From the NCBI GenBank assembly GCA_005223375.1, contig RXOD01003900.1:1-38678 (forward strand): a stretch of DNA of 38,678 nt. The letters run 5' to 3'. The notes under the pieces are model-generated. The model saw only the letters and a program-made list of their open reading frames with translations, did no database searches and had not been told where the DNA came from. Below, piece by piece: positions 10,301-17,200 of the stretch (within the stretch, counting starts at the first letter, position 1; each line of letters begins with the position of its first letter). The stretch comes from Amoebophrya sp. AT5.2 (Eukaryota; Sar; Dinophyceae; Syndiniales; Amoebophryaceae). The translations under genes and the position numbers were made by a program.

Positions 10301-12717
10301 AAAAGCTGACGCCACGCGGCGGAACCGGAAGTGCGATCGTGACGCCGAGAGGAGATGGACATGGAGTGGCTGCTACCGCTCACCCTGGAGGAGGCAAGAA
10401 GACCGCCACCATCCGTGACCCCACCGAGAAGAAAGCTGCGAGCAAGAGCAGCTACCGCTCTGGCTACGACCGCGAAAGAGTAGTGTCGAAGTCGTCGTCG
10501 TCTTCGGGCAGGTCGGTGTCACGGGGCAAGCACTCTCCGCGCGCCCACGTGAACGCCAGAAACAAGTCCTGCTCGAAATCGAGTCGCGACCAATTTCTCG
10601 ACGACATCACGAGCCCGCGTAACGCGTCCTTGTCGATGAAAGCTGTGACCCAGCTGCAGTCGTCGCCAGCTGCAGGCAGCGGATTGCATTCCAGCCCGAA
10701 TGCCGGGGGCGGATCCCCGATGCGCGCACTCCTTCGCGCGGCCTCGCGGTCTCCCTCGCGCTTGCAGCAGCTGCAGGACGAACAACATCTGTCGGCGGAC
10801 GACATGCTCCGAGCTTGCTCCGGATCGCGCGGCGCTCCACACAGCACAAGAAATCCCCCACGCAGACCGAAGTTTTCCTCGGCGGAAAAGCAGTCGAAAG
10901 GACTCCTGTATCAGCACATGATGGACCACGCCGACGCTGCAGTCGAGGCTGGCGGAAACGGCGCGTTGAAGGTGGACGAGACCGCGAGCCGGGTGATGGG
11001 CCAGTGGGAGGACGAGGTGAAGTCGAGGCACCTTCGCAGCAGCGTAGAAGACTTCTCTGGTGTGCAGCAACATGCGCTGGTGGGGGATAAAAATGTTGCT
11101 GACGCATCAGCATCTAGTGCTCGTCGTCGGGAAAACTACTCAGGGTCCTCGACATCTCGATCACCGACTCGGAAAGGAAGTCCGTTCAACGGGAACGGCC
11201 GGAGTGGACGGTTGTTGGCCGACGTCAGCGTTGGCAGTATCGAAGAGGAACGGCTGACGCAAATCACGGAAAGTTTGAAGCTGTCGATTCTGGGAGCCGC
11301 CGCGAGTCGTGGATCGAAAAGCTGTGCTGCCGTGACTGGAAGTGGAACGAGCTTCAAGAATGTGAATGGCAGGGCGGGGGCGTCGTCATCGGAAATCGTT
11401 CAGAAACACGTCGAACATGATGAACTTGAACAAGCAGCAGGGAAAAGGCATTCTAGATCCTGTACCACACACGGTGCTGGATCTTCTGTCCACGAACATG
11501 AGGATCCTGAACGTCAACGTGCTGCAGACGACGTGAGCCTCTCGTTGAGTTTGACTTCCCTCTTTGAGAGCGCCGGCGGCAGCGCGGGGAGCGAAAAGAC
11601 GAATCCGAATATGAATATGTACGAGCAGGACGAGGAGATAACCCATGTGGAGGAGCACCACGACGTAGATGAAACCGCGCCGTCGGTTTCAAAAGGTCTG
11701 CTTGCTGCGCTTGGCGGTCGTCCTCGCGAGGACGGGGCGAAAGGGCCAAAGCAGGCTTCGTCATCGTATAGTTCGTCATCTAAAGCGCCATCGTACTACA
11801 AAAAAGCCAAGATGGAGGTAGAGAAGGAAACAAGAACCCAGGAAGATATGCCCTCAGATGCTCTTTCCGCCCGACATGCTCCAGTATCCGCAGCTGCCAG
11901 CGGTGCGGCCGACGCCGACAACAAAAACAAAATAGCCACACCAGGAGCAGGAGGAGCTTCCAGACTCCTCCAGCACGCGGCGAAGAGCCTAGGCAGCGAC
12001 TTGGACGAAGACGGCCTTAGCGGCGACTTGGCGGCGAAGTTGGCATCGACCAGTCACGGTGCAGCCGGCAACGCAAGGACCTTCGCAGCCACGGATGAAG
12101 AGCGCAGGACAGCGAGCCAACTCGCGAAATTTTTCCAGAAACGGTTCAACAGCTCGAGAACCACGTCATCTTCCTCAACTTCTGCTGCCAAAATCCTTTC
12201 CTCGCGTCCGGTGCAGATACTCGAGGGCACGCCGCGGGCGGCGCGAGCGGAGAGCACGACGCAGACTGTGCGGTCCAGCACTCACGATTTTGTCGTCGAA
12301 AATGAGGATTCATTTGTGTCGGCGGGCATGAGGACGACTGCGTCAGGGGCAGAGCGTGCCTCGAGCAGTAGTGCTCGGCGCAGACTGAACCAGACAGCAC
12401 CTCTTCCTGGGAGCAGCCGGAACGCCAGTCGCTCTACGGCTGCGTACGAGGAAGTGACCACACCGCTACTGCTCGTGCCGCCACCTCCTACGGAGAGAAG
12501 ACAAGGTCTGCAAGGTAGGATTTTGACGAGCGACGCCTGGCGGGTGGAGTACGAAGAGAGCAAGCGGCGGCCCAGTTGTCAGCGCCCGGCGATGAGTGTG
12601 AGCGGAGCTGGGACGACTCAAGTACGTGGAGGCGTTTTCAGAAAACTTCCGGCGGGAAGCGGAACCGGAGGAGGAAACCGAAACAACCCTGGAGGAGGGG
12701 GGAGGGGATGGTGGTGA
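4366..12717 (+). CDS. Giant disordered Ser-rich protein with (S/T)PR motifs
   Basis: One uninterrupted exon of about 2,783 codons. I start it after the acceptor TACTCAG at 4359-4365, because the helical stretch HSELELENKRLAHRLKEMEA begins before the first later ATG (4450). The frame is open back to an ATG at 4246. After that coiled-coil-like start, nearly all of the protein is low complexity in Ser, Ala, Gly and Arg. At least 23 copies of S-P-R or T-P-R are spread along it, many as TPRG, as expected for sites of proline-directed kinases. There are SR-type patches (RSRSRANSRVRSLSK, RSRSRSKSSGR) and two SYYKK motifs (SYYKKKKKL, PSYYKKAKM). The C-terminus is Gly/Arg-rich and ends GGGGRGWW. No catalytic domain is visible. 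A cytoskeletal or nuclear scaffold role is a guess. It may be the last exon of the gene beginning at 2104. Confidence 0.75.
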   Translation, partial: GSRTPPAGTVRHSELELENKRLAHRLKEMEALLGKQFHSTAEKLEGDVVGLQEQRRGRAVVASPRTAHTRQHSTSPRQEQLFSPHGGAAPDKRHQAASASSSASGASCSSGSASSLTMESVVRSSVEKADAKQRERSSSGLSPYAATLKSPRNIGGLTLVNASVMSCPNGGRTSINSNAQQLQPHAHTGSSSFYGSQISPRGTMISPRHTTSRGENDDTTSRSATTTCGSIISARRNAREPNNTTTSPSQAAFAPYLEPGPIAVAMAKIKTLSISSLNARANTSSASAEVFALAAEDGPAKNDPSSSCSAASTSPRGAASTRPGFKPDLNTGINFEVMEGYASASSPNGIVHYTIGGASSSSSASPTGNGNATDHGAIGGTTPAGGNKKRPSPRPLLWPKTSTNMSLQEWVEARAQRGHHTFPKSPREPARALSYYKKKKKLNPESEVVQVVDMVAGTVDELTASCTSSASSGICSASVAAGCANNPSPSQLGAVDLMNNSASSFLTRSGRGGFLGASPSPVGPSSPSDAGGGALGESSSLLPARGSAALCPPDSETAAARAGAQTGNADARLGTVEDLMADEPGIPAVATVFSSPSERNKQTPRDQLQLHVLATSQQESPTFAFEAEDDTDPSVAASAKLSSLSRDEEGEGAAKNEAATAPAAANSSSSGTTEHVVVESSAAAPSSSGADAERDGAQAVPDLSPINAAKTRPVPSPPSFGKFATAAFNRSGQTPGTMNCTENDVSGGGASSLGCEEVAAGIFAKLNESPPSSLGDGGPKSSNGSPAMDPHEKLRNALLASPEPPEFGGTLIFEEGEDMSGGAGGACDNNEHEEDFGSLSPVNQNEESTHFLQENGETIITPRGGGSSSSSSSTGDQHLRAAAGPVPPPPRPPTGRQANKAPSPQQQQSPIDVPLLKLPNGDNNITDPAGTADKFNLNKQSKGGPLPRMQQVQEEEGGAAGDEKITVMNADGAGDEKRSSPSSARLRSPRDSSASRGSDAAPSKTPTTPSDHGLHGGTGSARETKFKDQSRKSPRTRSPREEQRTLVDDAAAPASSTQKSSPANTPPAAQPVTEHSVSAVTSRPRRILVSSTAESFDIFSDVESIVDSSTAKRKMSAALLGSAPYGYDRVTKAPPQVNVVTSASPLQNAPDNESELSTSKSNILDVLDSVHNLSSSQMPGGAAASPLDDQHGKNYAKDGEAQHAQETGTICGSPLESRPANASSPSHARSQGTLSGANGVELSIPQLSPTLSSSSSASSSHMVHVSSRAGLGSYVSKQADDVTESAFKSSSKLSLFEPKLQDRLSTKERRARGITGTANVDEETAFIQQAPRLGGIGTGRPSSTEARVFSSTTSSSSGKRGGEGSPPVTPRDRDGRDSRNAAFSYELGDRLQTGGSSSSKSLPRRLGTPPLGASHEDATKAGAEVAVREEDNEQESIRIIQEMSKAATRSKILQRFNKTGTSDSAGNETVTDAESKNLGARSALASPGAPGGEHVPANVGEATDVPLGVSVSVADLQAAPVTEQDEPEAGLNGVADTSHDHTQRHAASAEDYHYFDRGEGDDDHQHDDSIPSHSATHNSIYSAPSRLYSHPPLPPGDQRFLFRNRMNRRVNVTTTEIRRNLEAFGMAPADFAGAASPEDQVDLHGQHRAVFAYNEYEPASGSSSKNATAPLLTNAKKFFSDRVRQKEELYDQLRDGKREGEKTRKVKEVVGTTSADVGKSKKPRTPRESNFSIPRSKSNVTTPRGYTGPHPVYLERPKSAILAAERASRTPRGESRSRSRANSRVRSLSKDGGPAVEKNSIKNPQMNEVLNGRKMNEQHLLDRRGRLNAAPRGRGKIIPDPSKSGDDRSRSRSKSSGRYTPRGVSKELLATAATLHQGQQATMDLSTLLARRADTVLLNARKNMLTGLKMTGSSGGKTQIPSQQALVKSALLARELLRQESGVRRADSDEEKGEFPGSVNQSGSATDHSSLTTQHFLGKKLTPRGGTGSAIVTPRGDGHGVAATAHPGGGKKTATIRDPTEKKAASKSSYRSGYDRERVVSKSSSSSGRSVSRGKHSPRAHVNARNKSCSKSSRDQFLDDITSPRNASLSMKAVTQLQSSPAAGSGLHSSPNAGGGSPMRALLRAASRSPSRLQQLQDEQHLSADDMLRACSGSRGAPHSTRNPPRRPKFSSAEKQSKGLLYQHMMDHADAAVEAGGNGALKVDETASRVMGQWEDEVKSRHLRSSVEDFSGVQQHALVGDKNVADASASSARRRENYSGSSTSRSPTRKGSPFNGNGRSGRLLADVSVGSIEEERLTQITESLKLSILGAAASRGSKSCAAVTGSGTSFKNVNGRAGASSSEIVQKHVEHDELEQAAGKRHSRSCTTHGAGSSVHEHEDPERQRAADDVSLSLSLTSLFESAGGSAGSEKTNPNMNMYEQDEEITHVEEHHDVDETAPSVSKGLLAALGGRPREDGAKGPKQASSSYSSSSKAPSYYKKAKMEVEKETRTQEDMPSDALSARHAPVSAAASGAADADNKNKIATPGAGGASRLLQHAAKSLGSDLDEDGLSGDLAAKLASTSHGAAGNARTFAATDEERRTASQLAKFFQKRFNSSRTTSSSSTSAAKILSSRPVQILEGTPRAARAESTTQTVRSSTHDFVVENEDSFVSAGMRTTASGAERASSSSARRRLNQTAPLPGSSRNASRSTAAYEEVTTPLLLVPPPPTERRQGLQGRILTSDAWRVEYEESKRRPSCQRPAMSVSGAGTTQVRGGVFRKLPAGSGTGGGNRNNPGGGGRGWW
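5200..5246. repeat. 18-bp perfect inverted repeat inside coding sequence
   Basis: The arms GCCAGAGCGAACACCTCC (5200-5217) and its exact complement (5229-5246) flank an 11-nt loop. The segment codes ARANTSSASAEVFALA in the giant protein. A perfect 18-bp stem is unusual in coding DNA. It could be the footprint of a small inverted-repeat element or an mRNA hairpin. Confidence 0.8.
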
Positions 12718-13625
12718 ATAGATACTCCCCAAATAACCGTCTGAGAGTTCTTGTGAAAGGAAACATTCCGAAACCAGGCGAAAGCCTGGCGCGACTTTGA
12801 GCTGATGATCATCCTGAATGTCATAAAATGATCACGTGGTCGTGGAGAAGGAGATTGGGCCTTTGCTTTTTTCATCTCCTACGAGTACGAACAGTGTCTC
12901 AACGGTGGGTCGGTGGTGCAGGCCAAAGAGCTCTGTCGCCAGCCACTAGCTCTATCAGGGGAAAGATAAGAACAAGAAGTTGAATCACCTAGTACAAGAT
13001 GAAAGATTGTTTTTATTTACTACTGCTTCATTTCGCAAAAGACGCCAGGACTCCACTTGCACTTGCTGGTTGTTGCTTTGAAAACGAAAACACGTGTGAC
13101 AGCGATTGATCTGTACCCGAGGATCGTGATTCGATTGGCAAGTTTAAATATAAAAAAAATAGGAGGCAGGGTCAGCATGTAGTAGAGTAAGTAGGTAAGT
13201 CCGGAATTCTCCTGCGCAGGGTCACGACGACTGGGAGGCGGAGGGGAGGTACTTCTACCTAGAATCGAATCAAACTCGAAGCGAGCAGACGGGCATTTTC
13301 TGCGCGTGGTACACCTACACTACTCTAATTCTAAATAAAATACGACAGCTGCGACTACTTGTACTTCGTTGGATCTTATATATACGGGCTGCAAGTGGAA
13401 GTCCAAGCACATGGTCATGGGCATTTCCATTTCAGACAGCACGAAACGATACGACACGAGTAAGGTTCGACATCGCATGAGCGAACGAGCAAAACGAGTG
13501 CTGTTATAAGAAAGTATGAGAACGAGAAGCAGTGCGTCAGTATCAATCTAGGTAGCCTCTGCCTGCTCAGTGCTCACTCCTGGCTAAATATATTATACTC
13601 AGAAACAGAATCAGGAGACGCGGGG
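12718..13625. other. Intergenic spacer, 3'UTR and promoter region
   Basis: No convincing reading frame. The left end holds the GAAA-loop hairpin listed separately. Further right there are AT-rich patches: an A-run at about 13153-13160, TTATATATA at 13376-13384 about 240 bases before the next start codon, and AAATATATTATA near 13585-13597. An acceptor-like CAGAAACAG ends at 13610, just before the ATG at 13626. Whether TATATATA acts as a promoter element is unknown. Confidence 0.4.
12774..12789 (+). promoter_or_regulatory. 3'UTR stem-loop with GAAA tetraloop
   Basis: CCAGGC-GAAA-GCCTGG forms a perfect 6-bp stem capped by a GNRA-type tetraloop, 57 bases after the stop codon of the giant gene. 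This compact fold is stable in RNA and may be a 3'-end or stability element. The structure is read from sequence; the function is inferred. Confidence 0.45.
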
Positions 13626-15086
13626 ATGATTACCGGCAAGATGAGGAAGGTGCCTGCCGTGCCGCGCGTTAGAGGGCGGCTACAGGACTTCGGTACCTAC
13701 GAGCAGTTTGTGGCATTCATACGTCCGCTTGGCTTCGACACTGCAGCGCATTTCAGCGCGTGGAGTAGCGCTGGTGAGCGGCCGCGAGAAATCCCATCCC
13801 GCCCGGATAAGGTGTACAGGAACTCCGGCTGGGTGTGCTGGCAAGACGCGCTCAACTTTCCAGCACGGACGCGGAGGCGGCACTCGGCAGAGTTACACGA
13901 ATTGTACAAAAACAGGACGGAACTCCTTCCACGAAGCAGTCAATGGCGGAAGCGCGGGCGCGCTAACGGCGAACACGCGTTGTCGCAGTTTATGGATTTG
14001 GCGAAGCGCGTCGCCGGCGACGAATTTGAGTTCGCTCAGCTGTCGCACTTGGCGCGCGCAAGCGTCATTTTTCGTCGACGCAGCGACGGCCCCGACTGCT
14101 GGAAAGGACTGCGAATCAAGAGCACAGAAGGCGTCTACAACAGGCAGGGCTTCTACACGGGATACATATTCCGCTTTCACAAGCTTCACCTTGATGCTGA
14201 AGTAGGTTTCGTTCCTATGTGCGTGCCGCACTCGCGATTTGACCTGATGCTTCCAACAGAAGCACAGCCCCTGTTGACGCCGGGGCAGAACCTGCGGTTG
14301 GACGAACTCCGCTTTACCTTCGACAGCGGTAGTGATCGCGAAGAGGACAGTTCTTGTACGAAGTCCCAGGTTCTCACGCGTTTTCGTGAAGCACACAGGA
14401 TGCTGCCAACAGTTTCCCTCCAATCGTTGCACGCAAACAAAGCCCACGAACGACACGAGAGTCTCGCGCTTCAGGCACTGCACATCCTCTACGAGCCGTC
14501 CGGTCTAGAATTTCGGAAAGAATGTTGCGGTGAGGGCACATACAACTGTTCTTTTTCCGGAATGCGTGCCCGGCAGACTGTCGCTTCGGATACAAGATCG
14601 AGATCGAAGACACGACGCCAGCTCTCTGGACGGCTCTCGCGCCTTGTCCGCTTTCCTAGTTTGCCCCGACCCCGAGCGGACATGGTAATCGATGTTGCGG
14701 ATGGGGTGGACCTTTTCTGCTTTTTTGTCGAAAAAAATGACCGCTTGGCTGGGGTGTTCTGCCTGCCTTCGCATGTGCTTCTCGAAGCCGGATTTGTTGG
14801 AGACGCAGCTCTCGGAAAAGTAGGTAGAAGTTGGGTCCCACTATACACTCCAGACCAACTTCGCTTTTGCGGTCATCGCTACATGCAGTTTGCACTTCAG
14901 CAACAAAAGTATTTTATTGATCTTGAACATCTTGAAGATGGAGAGCGAGACAGTGGAAAATCCGGCATGGATGAGCATCTTCTCAAATTTCGAAGAATCG
15001 TAGAAGAGGTGCGCGATCAGCGCCAGCGAGGTTGCACGACGACAGCACTTGAGGACATTTCAGATTCAGATGTTGCTTTGGTATGA
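13626..15086 (+). CDS. Integrase-repeat-unit protein, possible nuclease
   Basis: 486 residues in a single exon; the first ATG of the open frame follows an acceptor-like CAG by about 15 bases. Residues about 23-80 (GTYEQFVAFIRPLGFDTAAH, then IPSRPDKVYRNSGWVCWQDA) match the phage-integrase repeat unit as I remember it: a Trp-containing helix, IPs.Pd.vY, GW..W.D. This repeat is common in algal and protist proteins and their large viruses, often many times over; here it occurs once. Residues about 140-175 (EFEFAQLSHLARAS, CWKGLRIKSTEG) resemble the core of PD-(D/E)xK-like nuclease folds, in which a strand ends in (E/Q)xK. Residues about 365-440 (FFVEKNDRLAGVFCLPSHVL, then GKVGRSWVPLYTP) resemble the MepB-type fold. 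The repeat call is fairly secure and the nuclease call is tentative. Targets and role are unknown. Confidence 0.6.
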   Translation: MITGKMRKVPAVPRVRGRLQDFGTYEQFVAFIRPLGFDTAAHFSAWSSAGERPREIPSRPDKVYRNSGWVCWQDALNFPARTRRRHSAELHELYKNRTELLPRSSQWRKRGRANGEHALSQFMDLAKRVAGDEFEFAQLSHLARASVIFRRRSDGPDCWKGLRIKSTEGVYNRQGFYTGYIFRFHKLHLDAEVGFVPMCVPHSRFDLMLPTEAQPLLTPGQNLRLDELRFTFDSGSDREEDSSCTKSQVLTRFREAHRMLPTVSLQSLHANKAHERHESLALQALHILYEPSGLEFRKECCGEGTYNCSFSGMRARQTVASDTRSRSKTRRQLSGRLSRLVRFPSLPRPRADMVIDVADGVDLFCFFVEKNDRLAGVFCLPSHVLLEAGFVGDAALGKVGRSWVPLYTPDQLRFCGHRYMQFALQQQKYFIDLEHLEDGERDSGKSGMDEHLLKFRRIVEEVRDQRQRGCTTTALEDISDSDVALV

Positions 15087-15485
15087 TTCGAATGGGGCCT
15101 CCGCCCCCTCGTATGCGTACGCGCTTGTGAGCAGTCCACCTTGGCCTCGCGCTGAACAGCAACAGACACCGTCTGTCTTTGTTCCGTCCCTGCTCTACCA
15201 CCCATGTTTCCACGTGGAAACATGTGGCGATGCGGTTGTACAGCTCCTCTCGGCAACATACTACAGCAAAACGAAAACCCGAAAATAAGCGTAAGCCATG
15301 AACTTGTTTTTTTACTAGATCTCAACCCCGCGAAACCAAAGAAAAACGATGACAAAGAACCAGGTAGGTGAGCTGAAGAAGCAGAAGGAGAAGCTCCACG
15401 ATAGTTAGAAGTGTTCGGGACGGAAGGAGTGGCAACTCGTCGTGAAAAAAAAAAAAGTACATCTAAGGGCAATCATGACCACATT
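15087..15485. other. Intergenic spacer with 22-bp palindrome
   Basis: 3' flank of the preceding gene and 5' flank of the sulfurtransferase gene. It contains the perfect palindrome described separately and a run of 12 A around 15445. No reading frame looks coding. Confidence 0.4.
15203..15224. repeat. 22-bp perfect palindrome with CACGTG core
   Basis: The half-site CATGTTTCCAC is followed directly by its exact complement, with no spacer. The centre is CACGTG, the E-box/G-box hexamer bound by bHLH and bZIP factors in many eukaryotes. It lies 117 bases after one stop codon and 285 bases before the next start codon. It could be a dimer-binding site or an RNA hairpin in the 3'UTR. Confidence 0.6.
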
Positions 15486-15512
15486 TTCTCATTGCAGTTG
15501 ATGACACCATGA
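15484..15512 (+). promoter_or_regulatory. Acceptor-like site plus three-codon uORF
   Basis: TTTTCTCATTGCAG (ending 15497) looks like a 3' splice site only 11 bases before the sulfurtransferase ATG, so it may be the end of a 5'UTR intron or a spliced-leader addition site. After it, an upstream ATG at 15501 reads ATG ACA CCA TGA. Its stop overlaps the main start at 15509 (ATGA arrangement), which could allow re-initiation. Confidence 0.45.
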
Positions 15513-16588
15513 CCACCACCAGAAGTCCTCTCGTTTCCGCCCAGTGGGCCCTCGAGCACTTTGCGAAATCACGAACGCCGCAAGCTCTCGCAGGCGGTGC
15601 GCCAAGCTCCTCCGCACCGACTTCGAAGCGCGTTGTGTTCGTGGACGCGACCTGGTATCTGCCCAACTCTCCGTACGCATGTCCCGAGCCCGGAAAAACC
15701 GGCCTCGAAATGTGGCAGCAGAGGTCCCGGCTGCCGCATTCCTGCTTCCTCGACCTGGACGCGTGTGCCGACACTTCCTCTGGACTACCGCACACGATGC
15801 CACCGCCGCGACTGTTTGAAGAGTACATGCAGACACTGGGCATCCGCAACGAGGACCTTTTGGTGTGCTACGACCGGCTCGGTATTTTTTCCGCGGCCCG
15901 AGCCTGGTTCATGTTTCGCCATTTTGGACACAGCGACTCCTTCGTGCTGGATGGTGGGCAGCCAGCGTGGGAGGCGGCGGGCGGCGAGGTGGTGTCGGAC
16001 CGGGTACCTGTGGCAGGTGGAGGAGGAGCAGCAGCGCCGTCCATCATTCCAGTGGGCTCCAGCTCGGGGGACCAATCGCTCCTGTACTCGGTTGATAAGA
16101 ACGCTAGCAAGCCGGCATCATCATCAGACCCAGAGGCAGACCCAACTGGACGGCCGAACAACTACAGCATAACTCCTTTTTGCGACGTGCAGGAGATCGC
16201 AAAAGGAAGTGACAGGCAGCTGGTCGACGCGCGCGCTGCCCCGCGGTTCACGGGTGAGGCCGCCGAGCCCCGTCCCGGGATGCGCAGCGGCCACGTGCCC
16301 GGAAGTGTGAACGTGCCGTTTGGGTCGTTATTGGAGGGCGGTGGATGCATGAAGCCTGTGCGGGACCTGCAGGGAATTTTCGAAAAAGCAGGCGTCGACT
16401 TAACAAAGCCGATCGTTGCCACCTGCGGATCCGGAATGACGGCGAACATAGTGCTGCTCGCGGCGGAGGTAGTAAACACAGCAACAGCTGCTCGCGCTGG
16501 GGAAGCCGCCCCGCAGTTGTCCCTGTATGACGGCTCCTGGGTCGAATACCAGGGAAAGCCAGAAGCGGAAGTGGCAACGGGACCGTGA
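15509..16588 (+). CDS. 3-mercaptopyruvate sulfurtransferase (tandem rhodanese)
   Basis: 359 residues, close to the usual length of the family, in one exon. The enzyme moves sulfur from 3-mercaptopyruvate to an acceptor such as cyanide or thioredoxin (cysteine catabolism, H2S and tRNA thiolation). The N-terminal inactive rhodanese domain spans about 40-155, with the typical YDRLGIFSAARAWFMFRHFG followed by LDGGQPAWEAAGG. A Gly/Ala/Ser- and Pro-rich linker (about 165-215) is longer than usual. The C-terminal domain (about 230-350) has LVDAR, the GHVPGSVNVPF motif and the active-site loop CGSGMTA, with the catalytic Cys at 306. CGSG-T marks mercaptopyruvate enzymes, while thiosulfate rhodaneses have CRKG-T. 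I see no clear targeting peptide, so cytosolic location is likely. Confidence 0.92.
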   Translation: MTTTRSPLVSAQWALEHFAKSRTPQALAGGAPSSSAPTSKRVVFVDATWYLPNSPYACPEPGKTGLEMWQQRSRLPHSCFLDLDACADTSSGLPHTMPPPRLFEEYMQTLGIRNEDLLVCYDRLGIFSAARAWFMFRHFGHSDSFVLDGGQPAWEAAGGEVVSDRVPVAGGGGAAAPSIIPVGSSSGDQSLLYSVDKNASKPASSSDPEADPTGRPNNYSITPFCDVQEIAKGSDRQLVDARAAPRFTGEAAEPRPGMRSGHVPGSVNVPFGSLLEGGGCMKPVRDLQGIFEKAGVDLTKPIVATCGSGMTANIVLLAAEVVNTATAARAGEAAPQLSLYDGSWVEYQGKPEAEVATGP

Positions 16589-17200
16589 AGGTCTCGATGA
16601 ACGACGTCCGTGTAGGCGCCTAATGCAATGAATCCCCTGCATCAAGTGCACATGCACTCGCACCACAAATGATAACCATCGATTCCCTCATTCAGCGATT
16701 CAATTTCATCGCGCACGGTTTCACTCCACGTCCACGCCATGCGCCACCAGCGCGAGGAGTCGTGATCTGAATCTTTTTCAGAGAGCATCTAAAAGTACTT
16801 GCACGTACGGCTACGGCCTCGCGCCACGATGATGAATTAATAGAAGATACATAAATATAATTGTCAGTGATGAACAAGCATGAGCAGGAGGTTGAGTGCC
16901 AGCGAAGGAAAACGAATTGAAATGGAATTTTAACTCTACCTAAGCACAGATGAACAACAAGTCAACTTTTTCTACTAACTTCCTGGTCGGTAAGAGCAAT
17001 GACTTCTGTATCATGAGAATCTCAAACATTCGACGTATGCCTTCCTCCGTGTGGCAAGAATAGAAATAGAATATCGTTTAATAGCGTCACCAGCCACCTC
17101 TCGCTCTGCCGACCACATGTGCCGCACTGCGCAGCAAATTTAACTCAACCGCTGGCTTCATCTTCAGCACTCTCTCGGACTAAAGGTAAAAAAGGCAAAG
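16589..17200. other. Intergenic spacer
   Basis: AT-richer than its neighbours. No reading frame with coding composition, repeat or strong hairpin was found. The frame from 17119 on the + strand is the out-of-frame shadow of the next gene. Confidence 0.4.
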
